The notes: generated by a model not told the origin, from the letters alone. A stretch of DNA of 64,000 bases from UBA6168 sp964573725 (GCA_964573725.1 CAZNLJ010000001.1:124001-188000); one strand, 5' to 3'; numbered from the stretch's first letter, positions 9,031-18,445 are shown. A program made the numbers and translations.

Positions 9031-12000
9031 TCAGAAATCGAAAATGGCACCCAGGAAGATCCTTCTCGGGAGGCTATACAGGTCCGGGTTCAGCAAGCGC
9101 CAGGAATAGGCGGCCAGGAAGGAATCCAGGCTGGAACCTGGGTCGAGGCCGTTTTCCAGGAAGCGGATACCACGGGCGGAGTTGAGGAAGCCGTCGTCCT
9201 TGGGAGAGCCGGTGAACCGGTAGACACCCTGGATGTTGCGGCGGTCCAATACGTTGGACACCCGCAGGTAGACATTCAGGCCCAGGGAACGCTGGGACTC
9301 GGGTTTGGACAGGTTGAAGGATTTGTCGACCTGTGCGTTGAGTGTGAGATTCCAGGGAAGGCGCGAGCCGTTGATGGAACCTTTGATACCGGAAGCACCG
9401 AGTGCGTCCGCCTGCAGGGCGGAGGTGTACGGGCGACCGGAGACGGCGATCCCGGTCAGGTTCAACCCTGCATTCGCGAAGATATCCACGCCGGCGATGG
9501 TCGGTCCGTTGTAGGATTTTCCGGAGCCATACCGGTAATCGACGATCCCGCTGATCCGGTGGCGCTCGTCATAGCTCATCGGAAAGAGGGAACGCTGGAC
9601 ACCACGGCCACCGACCCCACGGGAGGAGTTGGCATCCGAACCCGTACCGTCGGCGAATTGGAGGGTATAGGTCAGGTTCATCGAGATGTTCCCGGTACGG
9701 CGCATGTCGTAGCTGACCGAGAACCCTTTGACCGTGGCGAAATCCAGGTTATCGTAGGTCTCGTATACGTTGACGGGGGCGGGAATGAACTGGTAGAAGC
9801 GGCTCTGGATCATATCCCGGAGCTCCTTGTAGTAGGCGGAGATCTTCAGGGCCGTGGAGTTGCTGAGTTTTTGCTGGAAGCCCACCTCGTAGTCGACGGT
9901 GCGTTCCGGCTTGAGGTTGGCATTGGCGCGGAGGCCGCTGCCGTTCGTTTCCCAGTAGAAATAGGTCAGGGGGCTGACGAAGCTGTTGCTGGGCGGACGC
10001 TGGACCAACACATCGTAGTGGGCGAAGAAGTTGGCCTCGTCGGAGATGGGGAAGGAGAAGGCGAGGCGCGGCATCCAATTGATTTGCGGCTTATAGTCCT
10101 CGAAGGAGATATCCGGATCGAATCCCCGGCTGGTGATGTTCCGCTTCGTCTCGTCATCTTCCGCATACCGGGGATAGACCAGGCCGCCCCCGAAGATCTC
10201 GAAGCCGCTGTTGGCGGGTTGGCCGCTGGGAAAATACCAGGTGTCGCCGTCGCGGTAGGCCTGGACGGACTGACCGCCCTCGGAGGTGACGTAGACTTTG
10301 AAGTCGTCGTTGATATTTCCGGGAATATCGGTGCCGAAACGGTTGCGGAAATCGCCGGCGTTCATGACATCATACAGCGAGTACGGGTCCTTGAGCACCT
10401 TGCTGTTGGCATCGAAGCGGTCCACGCGGAGGCCGACGCGGAAGATGACATCGCGGAAGGTGAACTTATCCTGGATGAACGCCGCCTGGTAGTTCGGCCG
10501 GAAAGCGGCGACAGGGAAAGTCCTCGTCCCGTCGGCATCCTCCGCCGTGAAGAAGTCCTCGAAGGTGATGCCATCCAGTTGGTTTCCGAGATAATCATAT
10601 CCGAAATAGCTCAATCCGAGGTTATTGAAGTCATTCAGCTCCCTTGCGGAGAACATGGAAAGGCTGAGCTGGGAAGGGTCCATCCCGTCCACATTCACAT
10701 ATTCGTTGACATTTTTACCCAAGACGTTGCGGACATTCTGGTAGAAGCGTTTGTCCGTCAGGTCGGTCTGGATGGCGGGGGCATAGATTGCGTAATTGGA
10801 ATCCGGCACATAAAGTACGGTGTCGCCGGTGAAGGCATCTATGGACAGGTAAGGTGCCTCGAAGGTGCCCACCTGTTGGGTGGTGTCGAGCCCCTGCCCT
10901 TCGAGGTGTTGGTTGGCGAGCAGCCTGGCGACGGTCCAGAGGTCCCGCGGGTTGATGGAATAGGCCCTGCGGACGCTTTGTTCGTACCAGATACCGAACT
11001 GGATGTTGTGGCGGGCACCGGAGTTTCCACGGGGAACGAGTTCGAAGGACGTGCTCGCATTAAAGGTATACAGGTCGTTGTTGGATTTGGAATTGGCGTT
11101 GTAGATCTGGCCGACGTTGGTATGCAGGTCCGTCCACACCGTGCTGAGGAAGCCCGGGACACGTCCGTTGATGACATCGAAGTCGTCGAAGGAATTGTTG
11201 TCATCCGGATTGATGATGTACCGGGTGAGCACCGGATTGATATCCCCGTTGGGCGTGAACCCCTGGAAGGTCCGGGTATAATCGGTGTGTTTGAAATCCG
11301 CCAGGACGAGGATGGTATCCCCGATGGCACTGGGGGAGAATTCCAGGGTAGGTTCCCAATCCAGGTCGTACCGGCCGATGTATCCGTAGTTGAAAAGGTT
11401 GTCGCCATGGCGTTTGTCCGATACGGAGCTGATGCCTTTTTCGTAGCCGAACTGCAGGATATACACGGCATTCTGGATCAGGGAGGCCGTTTGTTTCTCC
11501 GAGGGGTCCAAGGGTTGGGTGTTTGCCCCCCCCAGGCGGTGGCGGAGGCGCAGGTTGCCCCGGTAGCGTTGGTCGTCGCTGGTGGGGTTGTTGTGGCTGT
11601 TGAACACCCGCCAGACACCGGGGGTGAACTTGTTGCGGATCGAGTAATAGGTACCGGAGAAGGTAACGTCCACATTCTTGCCCAGGCTGGCGTCCAGCTT
11701 GGCCGTCAGGTCGACGGAAGTCCGGTCTTCGTTCGGCTTGTAGCGCAGGCGTTCGACATCGTTGTCCGTCAGTTCCTCGGCGCTCGGCTTGACGGTATTG
11801 CCGATGACCCTTACGGGCTGTTGTTCCAGCGCCTGACGGACCTCGTCCTTGACGATGAACACATCGGTGGCCGGCGGGTCGTCGTCGAGGTTATATTGGT
11901 ATTGGCCGCCCAGGCGATAGCCCAGGATGGTCTTCCCTTTCCTTTTGATAAGCGGACCGCTGAGGGTGAGACTTGCCAGCCTTTGGTCATAGGGATCCAG

Positions 12001-12711
12001 GAATTTGGAGGTTTCCAATTCCAAGCCCCCGCTGAAGGATTCGGAAGGCCCTTTTGTCGTAACCGAGATGATCCCGCCTGTCACGTCGCCGTATCGGGCT
12101 TCCACCCCGCCGGTGATGACCTGGAGCTGCTCGATCTGTTGTTTTGGGATCATCCTTCCGCTGACCCGGATCCCGTCGATGTAATAGTTGGTCGCATCGC
12201 TTCGGGATCCGCGGATACTCAGGGCCTCGCCCTCGTCGGAGGAAGCGATCCCGGCGCCGAGGGAAGCCAGGGCGTTGACATCCCGCGTCGGAAGGTTCCT
12301 GATCTGTTCGCTGGACAAGGTGCTGCCCTGGGTGGTGTTGTCCTGCTCGATGAGCGGCTTTTCGTATTTCACCACGATTTCGGTGAGGGTCACCCCTTGG
12401 GAAAGGCCCGCATCGAGCTTGTTGGCTTTCCCCGCACTGATGGTAACCCCTTCCACCCGGGTTTCCTGATACCCGGTGTAGGAGAACACCACATCGTAGG
12501 TGCCGGGGTCCAATTCGGTAATGCTGTAGTAGCCGTTGAAATCGGTCTCCGTACCGGTCAGCAGCACACCGCTCCTGTAAAGGGCCACCGTACCGAAGAT
12601 GATTGGTTCCCCGGAATCGGCATCCGTCACCGCGCCCTGCAAAGAGGTCTGGGCATAGGTCGCTGCGCCGGCCGTCCACATGGCTAAGGTGAAGAGTAAA
12701 TAACGTAGCAT
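9031..12711 (-). CDS. TonB-dependent outer-membrane receptor with carboxypeptidase-like N-domain
   Basis: A 1226-residue TonB-dependent receptor. A signal peptide (residues 1-21, MLRYLLFTLAMWTAGAATYA) leads to a carboxypeptidase regulatory-like domain (about 22-100; LQGAVTDADSGEPIIFGTVAL, DFNGYYSI, YTGYQETRVEGVTI). The plug follows (about 115-250; LPTRDVNALASLG, SIRGSRSDATNYYIDGIRV, GGVEARYGDVTGGIISVTTKG). The remainder is a 22-stranded-type barrel ending on a terminal Phe (FLGAIFDF). It lacks a SusD partner; its neighbours are a large surface protein and a PorV/PorQ protein. The ligand is unknown; peptide, siderophore or polysaccharide cannot be separated. The ATG at 12711 fits the signal peptide, and an in-frame ATG 132 nt upstream would lie before the -7 element and is rejected. 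It is the first gene of its unit. Confidence 0.88.
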   Translation of the reverse strand: MLRYLLFTLAMWTAGAATYAQTSLQGAVTDADSGEPIIFGTVALYRSGVLLTGTETDFNGYYSITELDPGTYDVVFSYTGYQETRVEGVTISAGKANKLDAGLSQGVTLTEIVVKYEKPLIEQDNTTQGSTLSSEQIRNLPTRDVNALASLGAGIASSDEGEALSIRGSRSDATNYYIDGIRVSGRMIPKQQIEQLQVITGGVEARYGDVTGGIISVTTKGPSESFSGGLELETSKFLDPYDQRLASLTLSGPLIKRKGKTILGYRLGGQYQYNLDDDPPATDVFIVKDEVRQALEQQPVRVIGNTVKPSAEELTDNDVERLRYKPNEDRTSVDLTAKLDASLGKNVDVTFSGTYYSIRNKFTPGVWRVFNSHNNPTSDDQRYRGNLRLRHRLGGANTQPLDPSEKQTASLIQNAVYILQFGYEKGISSVSDKRHGDNLFNYGYIGRYDLDWEPTLEFSPSAIGDTILVLADFKHTDYTRTFQGFTPNGDINPVLTRYIINPDDNNSFDDFDVINGRVPGFLSTVWTDLHTNVGQIYNANSKSNNDLYTFNASTSFELVPRGNSGARHNIQFGIWYEQSVRRAYSINPRDLWTVARLLANQHLEGQGLDTTQQVGTFEAPYLSIDAFTGDTVLYVPDSNYAIYAPAIQTDLTDKRFYQNVRNVLGKNVNEYVNVDGMDPSQLSLSMFSARELNDFNNLGLSYFGYDYLGNQLDGITFEDFFTAEDADGTRTFPVAAFRPNYQAAFIQDKFTFRDVIFRVGLRVDRFDANSKVLKDPYSLYDVMNAGDFRNRFGTDIPGNINDDFKVYVTSEGGQSVQAYRDGDTWYFPSGQPANSGFEIFGGGLVYPRYAEDDETKRNITSRGFDPDISFEDYKPQINWMPRLAFSFPISDEANFFAHYDVLVQRPPSNSFVSPLTYFYWETNGSGLRANANLKPERTVDYEVGFQQKLSNSTALKISAYYKELRDMIQSRFYQFIPAPVNVYETYDNLDFATVKGFSVSYDMRRTGNISMNLTYTLQFADGTGSDANSSRGVGGRGVQRSLFPMSYDERHRISGIVDYRYGSGKSYNGPTIAGVDIFANAGLNLTGIAVSGRPYTSALQADALGASGIKGSINGSRLPWNLTLNAQVDKSFNLSKPESQRSLGLNVYLRVSNVLDRRNIQGVYRFTGSPKDDGFLNSARGIRFLENGLDPGSSLDSFLAAYSWRLLNPDLYSLPRRIFLGAIFDF

Positions 12712-12767
12712 AGAATTGGGTTTTGTTAGTTTTAATCGCTGGGCTGGCCGCTCGGACAGCCAAAGCG

Positions 12768-12799
12768 CAAACATAATGAAAACAAACTTCAAGACCAAA
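12768..12799 (-). promoter_or_regulatory. Bacteroidota-type promoter of the TonB receptor unit
   Basis: On the minus strand TTTG (12799-12796), 20 nt of spacer, then TATGTTTG (12775-12768), an exact match to the TTTG - TAnnTTTG pattern of the main Bacteroidota sigma factor. Transcription would begin near 12762, leaving a leader of about 50 nt before the ATG at 12711. Confidence 0.75.
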
Positions 12800-13290
12800 C
12801 CGAATACAAGCTTTGCAAAACACCGCAAAGCGTTGCCACTCATGTGCCAACGAAAATACCGCCCGCCCGTGTTGTCGCCGGATGATATATCGGGCGGACA
12901 ATAAAGGGATATTTATCCGGATTTGCAAGACGCCGGCAAAAGATGGCACCGGTCCGCCGCACTCGGCCCGAGCCGTCGCCGCCGGGTTCCGTTGCGTCGG
13001 CCCGGCGGGGACCGGAGCCCGCTCCCGCGACCGGGACAGGTCGGGCCGGATGCGTCAAAGATAACCGCATTACCCGGTATGAAATGACGCTTGGCCGACC
13101 GCCGGGCTCGCTGTCGCCACATTTATAGGTACGGACCGGACAAATGAAGGCGAAAAACATCGGAAATCGTGCGGGGTATCCTGCATTTGCCCTACTTTTA
13201 TCCGCCGGGAGCGTCTGTTGCCCCTGTGTACGGTGCGCCCGGCCGGTTCCCACCGGGGTACCGGCCCTCCCCGCCATACCGCATGATCCG
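12800..13290. other. divergent gap before the exported-protein cluster
   Basis: About 490 nt between the receptor promoter and the first gene of the plus-strand cluster. I see no gene. A TGCATTTG (13182-13189) differs by one base from the -7 consensus on the plus strand, without a clear -33 element. The plus-strand frame is open from 13144 into the lipoprotein gene but the added residues look non-coding. Confidence 0.4.
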
Positions 13291-13749
13291 ATGAAACTAT
13301 TCCCTGTCCTCATGATGGTCCTGACCCTCTTTCCCGCCTGTCATCCGTATTCCGGCGGGATAGCCTCCGTGCGGTACGATGGGGAGGAACCGCCCGGGAC
13401 ATTGACCGTAGTGGCCGCCGGAACCGGAAGCAACGGCCGGGAAGCGGTGGAGGCGGCCTGCGTCAATGCCGTCCAGGCCCTCCTGTACGATGGCATACCC
13501 GGGTCCCAGTACCATTTGCCGCTCATCAACCGCGCCTTGCATCCGCAAGGTCAGGATGACCCCTATCTGGCGAGCCTGCGCACCATCTCCGGATGCCGGC
13601 CGTTCCTGACGCACAGCGAACGGAGGCTGGGGCCCCTGCGCCGATCGGACGCAGCCGGAAAATACGCGGAGGTCCGCCTGACCATCCATGTGGCCGCCCT
13701 GCGACGCGAACTGGAACACCGGCAGCTCATCCGGATGTTCGGAATGTAA
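13291..13749 (+). CDS. LPP20-like exported lipoprotein (cluster gene 1)
   Basis: A 152-residue probable lipoprotein. The N-terminus MKLFPVLMMVLTLFPAC is a lipoprotein signal with Cys17 as the lipid-modified residue. The body contains TLTVVAAGTGSNGREAVEAACVNAVQALL (shown in two parts: TLTVVAAGTGSNGR, then EAVEAACVNAVQALL), the pattern of LPP20/FlgP-like domains in which a 'turn plus helix' encodes repeated envelope lipoproteins. It ends with LRRELEHRQLIRMFGM. No enzymatic motif. It is the first of six same-strand genes for exported proteins, nine nt before the DUF6175 gene. The ATG at 13291 is chosen because it starts the lipoprotein signal; an earlier in-frame ATG at 13144 would bury that signal. 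Envelope location is well supported; function is unknown. Confidence 0.65.
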   Translation: MKLFPVLMMVLTLFPACHPYSGGIASVRYDGEEPPGTLTVVAAGTGSNGREAVEAACVNAVQALLYDGIPGSQYHLPLINRALHPQGQDDPYLASLRTISGCRPFLTHSERRLGPLRRSDAAGKYAEVRLTIHVAALRRELEHRQLIRMFGM

Positions 13750-13758
13750 CGCCAAAGC

Positions 13759-14655
13759 ATGAGAATATACCGAAATCTATCCCTCCTGGTCCTCCTCCTG
13801 GCATCGGGTCTTGCCCGGACGGAAGCCCAACCTGCGGCGGACACCGACGCCGCCCGCCCCCTTCAGCCCCGTATCATGGTGGTTCCCTTCGCCCGGGCCG
13901 ACCAGGATATGCGGACAGTACTGGAGCAGGACGAGATCCTCCGGGTGGCCGTCACCAAGGTGAAGGAGGCCTTTGACCGGCGCGGGTTCTCCACCGTGGA
14001 TTTCCGGGCACGGGTCCGGCAGTTGCAAACGGACAAGGCCATGGAGCTGGACAACCAATCCTCCCTGAAGCAAGAGATCATCGAGTTGTCCGGCGCCGAT
14101 ATCTGGGTGGAGACCGAAGCGAACATCGACCGGTCCGCGACCGGCAACGGGGTGACGGTCCTGCTGACCGCCTTCGACGCCCATTCCGGGCTTTCCCTGG
14201 CGAACAAGGTCGGCACCTCCCCCCGGTTCTACACCGAGCAGTTCGAAAAATTGGCCGACAAGGCCGTGGAGGCCGTCGCAACGGATTTCCTGAACACCCT
14301 GCAGCTGAAATTCGACGACATGGTCCTGAACGGCCGGCCGGCCTCGCTCAACATCACCTTTTCCGGGCAATCCGCCCTGGATATGGACAGCTATGTCGGC
14401 GGACAGGAACAGCTGTTCTCGGAAGTCCTGGAGGCGTGGCTGGCCGGCCATTGCCACAAGGGATACTATCACGTCCAGGGCGTCACCGCCACCAAGTTGT
14501 TGGTGGACGAACTGCGGCTCCCCTTGACGGACGAGCAAGGAAGGCCCTACCGACCGACCCGTTTCGCCGCCGAGCTGCGGAACTTCCTGCGGGACTTGGG
14601 ATTGGAATCCACCCGGGATGTCCAGGGAGCCCGGATTTTCATCACCATCCATTAG
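13759..14655 (+). CDS. DUF6175-like exported protein (cluster gene 2)
   Basis: A 298-residue protein with a signal peptide (about residues 1-23, LLVLLLASGLARTEAQ). The segment PRIMVVPFARADQDMRTVLE is followed by a helix, then VAVTKVKEAFDRRGFSTVDF, QSSLKQEIIELSGADIWVET and NGVTVLLTAFDAHSGLSLANK. This order (small strand, 'factor becomes a list of helices', then GADIWVE and a description of an accumulated trait) matches DUF6175 of Bacteroidota, which resembles the CsgG/LpoB fold that builds outer-membrane-associated periplasmic assemblies. The C-terminal third is less familiar. It is tightly packed between the lipoprotein gene (9 nt) and the next exported protein (68 nt). No catalytic residues are evident. 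The family call rests on remembered pattern and needs a profile search. Confidence 0.6.
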   Translation: MRIYRNLSLLVLLLASGLARTEAQPAADTDAARPLQPRIMVVPFARADQDMRTVLEQDEILRVAVTKVKEAFDRRGFSTVDFRARVRQLQTDKAMELDNQSSLKQEIIELSGADIWVETEANIDRSATGNGVTVLLTAFDAHSGLSLANKVGTSPRFYTEQFEKLADKAVEAVATDFLNTLQLKFDDMVLNGRPASLNITFSGQSALDMDSYVGGQEQLFSEVLEAWLAGHCHKGYYHVQGVTATKLLVDELRLPLTDEQGRPYRPTRFAAELRNFLRDLGLESTRDVQGARIFITIH

Positions 14656-14723
14656 ATCGGGCGGCGCAGGGGCGACAAGCGTCGGCACCCCCTCCCGACT
14701 ATTCCACAAGCGCACCGAACGCC

Positions 14724-15701
14724 ATGTCTCCAACCACCTGTTTCCCGCCTTTCGCCCGCCAGGGGTTTCCGCCCGGCCGGCTGGTCCCGGCCTTCGTCCT
14801 GCTCCTGTGCCTGCAGCTGCGTTTCGCTTCCGCACAGACTTCCGGAACCCCCTACCCGGTCGGTCTATCCATGGCGGCGGCGAGCCTGGACGACCGCCTT
14901 CCGCCGACCGTCGGGCCGGCACTGGACCAACGGCTTGCCGCCCAACTGGCGGTTTCCCGGGCGGGAAACCGGCCTGTCCGGGGCTTCGTCGTGCTCCCGT
15001 ACCTCGAACTGTCGGAATCTTTCCCGGTGGAAGGTGTACAGACCCGGACCGCCGCGCGACTTTCCCTGGTGTTGGTGTTGCGCAACAGCTGGGACGACAG
15101 CGTGCTTGCCACCGACGAGCGGACGCTGAGCGGTATCGGCGCGGACTTGTCCGCCGCCGTGCGACAAGCCATCCAGGCCATCGGCCGGGGTCCATCCGAC
15201 CTGACGCAGGTGCGGGAAGATTTCGAAGCGGCCGCCCGGACCTACCTGGACTCCCGTTGCCTGCAGCTGCTGGACCAGGCGACGGAAGACCTGGACGGCG
15301 GTGCGGCCGGCCGCGCCTTCGCCCTCCTGCAGGCGATGCCTGCCGGTAGCCCCTGCCATGCCAAGACGCAGTCCCTCCGGGAAACGGCCTACCAACGCTA
15401 CCAGGCCGCCGCCTGCGGACAACTGCTCCTGGAGGCGGCGGCGCACCAGGCCGGGCGGGATTATCGCTCCGCCTTGCAGGCACTCGCGGCAATCGACGCT
15501 TCCGGCCCTTGTACCGACCAGGCAAACGCCGCCGTGGACGCCTTGCACCAACACCTGGACAACCAACTCCGCCAGGAATACGATTGGCTGCTGAAGCTGC
15601 GAACGGCCGCGGCGGCCGGCGAATCCGCCCGATGGGAAGCCATGGAGGCATTGTTCCTGCATTGGTTGCGACAACATCCGCCGAACTGGCCCAACCCTTG
15701 A
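14724..15701 (+). CDS. exported protein of unknown function (cluster gene 3)
   Basis: A 325-residue protein with a long n-region and hydrophobic core (LVPAFVLLLCLQLRFASAQ) ending in a likely signal-peptidase site near residue 38. The first half of the mature part is strand-rich (RGFVVLPYLELSE, RLSLVLVLRNSWDDSVLATDE) and reads like a small sandwich. The second half is helical with spaced cysteines (DSRCLQLLDQA, GSPCHAKTQ, AAACGQLLLEAA, SGPCTDQANAA), suggesting TPR-like pairs with possible disulfides. I do not recognise a named family, though proteins of this layout are familiar next to CsgG-like and DUF6175 genes in Bacteroidota. The ATG at 14724 places the signal peptide correctly; the frame is open much further upstream, overlapping DUF6175, and is rejected. 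It probably belongs to the same transcript as its neighbours. Confidence 0.6.
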   Translation: MSPTTCFPPFARQGFPPGRLVPAFVLLLCLQLRFASAQTSGTPYPVGLSMAAASLDDRLPPTVGPALDQRLAAQLAVSRAGNRPVRGFVVLPYLELSESFPVEGVQTRTAARLSLVLVLRNSWDDSVLATDERTLSGIGADLSAAVRQAIQAIGRGPSDLTQVREDFEAAARTYLDSRCLQLLDQATEDLDGGAAGRAFALLQAMPAGSPCHAKTQSLRETAYQRYQAAACGQLLLEAAAHQAGRDYRSALQALAAIDASGPCTDQANAAVDALHQHLDNQLRQEYDWLLKLRTAAAAGESARWEAMEALFLHWLRQHPPNWPNP

Positions 15702-15739
15702 GGCGACACCCAACCACACCACCCCGCTATCCGCATGAG

Positions 15740-16519
15740 ATGAACAGAATATTGCTACTATTGCCATTTTTCCTGGGCACCGCGCTGCAGGCCCAGGAAA
15801 AACCCTCCGTCTGGGTCCCTCCCCTGCAGGCGACGGAACCGAAGGCCGTCCGGTCCTCCTTCCTGGCGCAATGCCATGCCCGCTTGCAACAGGCCTTGCT
15901 GGAGACCGGTGCGCTGGCCCTGGTCGACCGTTCCCTGCTCGAACTCGTGGAAGCCGAACGGGAACTCCAGAAAACGGAGGCCTTCCTCGACGGCAAGTTC
16001 GTAGCCCAGGGCATGGCGCTCGGGGCCGCCTACATCCTAAAAGGCACCTACCACCAGGGGCCGGGCCGGTTGTCCGTGGACATCGTGGAAACCGGAACCG
16101 GCCAGCTGGTGGCACGCGAGGAAATCGCCCTGGACCTGCGCTGGAACACCCTGCAATTGACAAAGGCCTTGCGACAGGTCGCAGACGCGGTCGCCGACCG
16201 AATCCACCCGCTGGATAAGATTCCGGTCGTCCGCATCCTGGAGGAAAGGAAAGATAAGGCCGGCAGCTTGCTGATTGCCGCCGGCAGTCGGTCCGGACTG
16301 ACCAAAGGGACCCTGCTACAGGTCTACCGGACCGAGACTTACCTGGTCGCGGACAAGTCCCTCCAGCGGGAAGTGCCCCTGGCCAGGGTCCAGACCGCTT
16401 ATGTGGAAAATGCCGACTTCAGCCAGGTGAAGGTATTGTCCGGCGAAAAGGAAATCTCGCAGGCCCTGCGCGAAGGCATCCCCCTCTTCGCCCGGAAAAT
16501 ACCCGGCCTCAATCCTTGA
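15740..16519 (+). CDS. CsgG/LpoB-like exported protein (cluster gene 4)
   Basis: A 259-residue protein with signal peptide MNRILLLLPFFLGTALQAQ (residues 1-19) and no lipobox cysteine. The mature part follows the CsgG/LpoB-type fold: SVWVPPLQATEPKAV, a helix ending in LLETGALALVDRSLLELVEAE, then FVAQGMALGAAYILKGTYHQ and RLSVDIVETGTGQLVAREEI. In this family the phrase 'determine, with A[L/V]VDRS..L...E' and 'G..AYILKG' mark the two halves of the domain. CsgG itself is the curli outer-membrane pore; LpoB activates a penicillin-binding protein; neither role can be assigned. A C-terminal extension (from about residue 170, VVRILEERKDKAGSLLIAAGSRSGL) forms an extra strand-rich module. It sits 38 nt after gene 3 and 63 nt before gene 5. 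Confidence 0.65.
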   Translation: MNRILLLLPFFLGTALQAQEKPSVWVPPLQATEPKAVRSSFLAQCHARLQQALLETGALALVDRSLLELVEAERELQKTEAFLDGKFVAQGMALGAAYILKGTYHQGPGRLSVDIVETGTGQLVAREEIALDLRWNTLQLTKALRQVADAVADRIHPLDKIPVVRILEERKDKAGSLLIAAGSRSGLTKGTLLQVYRTETYLVADKSLQREVPLARVQTAYVENADFSQVKVLSGEKEISQALREGIPLFARKIPGLNP

Positions 16520-16582
16520 GAGAGCCCGGAAGTCCAAATTCCGGACCTCCGGACTGCCTACCTGACACAATCAGCTACCGCC

Positions 16583-18445
16583 ATGTTGACAAACAAGCTC
16601 CGTTTTCGATATCTCCTCCTGCTGGCCTGCGGCTGCCGCTTCCTGTTGCCGGCTACATGGGGCCAGGGCCTGGAGCCCGGCTCGGATCCCTTCGGCAAGC
16701 CCTACCGGCCGACGGTGGGCACCCTCCGGCCCCTGATACACCCGTCGGTACCGGAGGCACCGGCCCAGGAACTGGCCCGCGGATTCTATGCAGGGATCCA
16801 TGCCGACCGGGTCAGCCGGCCGTTCGACGTCGTGGACAAAAGCCAGATCGACGCGGCCGAAGCCATCGCCGAAGCCGGAGCGGAAATCCGGGACCTCCGC
16901 CGGTATTATTACTGGGCATCCGTCGGCTGCCAATACCTGCTCCGGGTGGAGGTCATCGGCTGGACCATGCTGGACGATGTGGACAGCCTCCAGGTTCCCG
17001 GTCGGCCCGACAAGCGGCTGGTCCGCCACAAGGTCGCCACCGCGAACATGTCCGCCAGGCTGACGGACGTCGCCACCTCCAAGATCCTGCTGTATGAGAA
17101 TTTCGACCTTGTGGCCGGAACCCGGGACTACGACCTGTTCCGGGAATTGCCGGATTCCGCCAGGGCCATGCGCCGCTTGTACGCCCTGTGTGCCCAAAAG
17201 GGCGGCGACCTGTTCCGCCACTTCCTGCCCGCGGTCGGTGTCGTCACCGCCCCGCACCGGCTCGAAAAGGACAAGCTGTTGTCCTTTCTCGTCAATGACG
17301 CACCGGTGACGGCCTATTGCCGGAAAGGAACCGGCTTCCAGGTGTTTGCCTTGTACAGGACTTATCAGGCAGGTGACCAGACTTATCATCATGGCGAGCA
17401 GGTCGGACGGGCGGAAAAGGCATCCGACTACACCTGGAAATTCCCGAAATACGATGTCACCAACGGGAAAAAGGACCTGGCGGCCGCACTCGACAAAGGC
17501 GCCACCCTGGTATGCGGGCCGGGAGATTTTCCCCTGCCTGCTTTTCTTCCCTCCGACGGAAGGACCAGTCTCGCCCTCCTGGATTTCCGGAACAATTGCC
17601 ATGCCTCCGACCGTAACCTCCGGCTTCTGCAGGATGCCTGCCTGGAGCAACTGGTCGCCAGGAGCCAATTGCTGGACGCAGTGGATCGGGATATATACGA
17701 TGTATTGGTCCAGGAGCAGCGCCTTCAGCAGGCCACGCGGCAGGATGCGACCCGGGGCGGCATTCGGATCGGCAGCGAATTGCTGGTGAGCGCCACCCTG
17801 GAATCCCTCGACAAGCGGGTCGACCTGGAAAGGAGCACCCCGGCAGCCCCGCCGAAAACGGGTGGTGGCGAAAAGGGAACCAACGCCAAGGCCCCACCGG
17901 CCAAGGCGGCCGTTTCCGTTCCATCCAAGTACCGTTACACGTCCGCCGCTTCGGTCCGGATGCAGGTGACCGATGTATCCACGGGAGAAATCCTTTTTTC
18001 CAAAAGCTACCAGGTGACCGGCACCGCTACCCTACCCTACCAAGGTGCCAACACCTATCTGAGGTACCGAACGGAGGAATCCTCCTTCCGGGAGATGGCC
18101 CGGCGACTGGGAACCGCCCTCTGGCAGGATATCCGGACTTTCGCCCTGCCACCCCTTCCGGTACTGGACATCCTCGAAACAGACAAGTCCGGGGCTCCCT
18201 CCACCCTGCTGGTGGGCGGCGGCACCCAGGCCGGCCTGAGTGCCGGAAACACCCTGGATTTGGTCCGCCTCGTCACCGAAACGGTGAACGGCGTCCGGAT
18301 GACCCGGGACCAGGTCATCGGCGAGCTCAGGATCCGGGAAGGTTTTCCCGCCACCAGCCGCTGTACGGTCAAAGGCGCACTTCCCGTCGACACAGGAACG
18401 GCCCTTGCCGCCGGACAACTCTACTGCCGGCTCAAGAAAGACTAA
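16583..18445 (+). CDS. large exported protein with two CsgG-like modules (cluster gene 5)
   Basis: A 620-residue exported protein with a signal peptide of about 28 residues (LLLLACGCRFLLPATWGQ). Module one (about 40-240) has VVDKSQIDAAEAIAEAGAE, YLLRVEVIGW and a description-type strand ATANMSARLTDVATSKILL. Module two (about 325-540) repeats the same plan: TSLALLDFRNNCHASDR, LLDAVDRDIYDVLVQEQ, IGSELLVSATLESLD, and SAASVRMQVTDVSTGEILF. A proline/lysine/alanine-rich insert (about 415-450) interrupts module two. The C-terminal region (about 530-620; TLLVGGGTQAGLSAGNTLDL) matches in style the C-terminal module of gene 4. The duplication inside one chain suggests it evolved from tandem CsgG-like units. 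No enzymatic site is visible. It lies between the single-module CsgG-like protein and the WG-repeat protein. Confidence 0.6.
   Translation: MLTNKLRFRYLLLLACGCRFLLPATWGQGLEPGSDPFGKPYRPTVGTLRPLIHPSVPEAPAQELARGFYAGIHADRVSRPFDVVDKSQIDAAEAIAEAGAEIRDLRRYYYWASVGCQYLLRVEVIGWTMLDDVDSLQVPGRPDKRLVRHKVATANMSARLTDVATSKILLYENFDLVAGTRDYDLFRELPDSARAMRRLYALCAQKGGDLFRHFLPAVGVVTAPHRLEKDKLLSFLVNDAPVTAYCRKGTGFQVFALYRTYQAGDQTYHHGEQVGRAEKASDYTWKFPKYDVTNGKKDLAAALDKGATLVCGPGDFPLPAFLPSDGRTSLALLDFRNNCHASDRNLRLLQDACLEQLVARSQLLDAVDRDIYDVLVQEQRLQQATRQDATRGGIRIGSELLVSATLESLDKRVDLERSTPAAPPKTGGGEKGTNAKAPPAKAAVSVPSKYRYTSAASVRMQVTDVSTGEILFSKSYQVTGTATLPYQGANTYLRYRTEESSFREMARRLGTALWQDIRTFALPPLPVLDILETDKSGAPSTLLVGGGTQAGLSAGNTLDLVRLVTETVNGVRMTRDQVIGELRIREGFPATSRCTVKGALPVDTGTALAAGQLYCRLKKD

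Noticed and set aside
9016..12687. A 1223-codon plus-strand frame antisense to the TonB receptor
   Set aside because: Same antisense effect; the receptor motifs are unambiguous on the minus strand.
13777..15717. A 646-codon minus-strand frame over the exported-protein cluster
   Set aside because: Low-complexity Arg/Pro/Gly sequence antisense to two genes with signal peptides.
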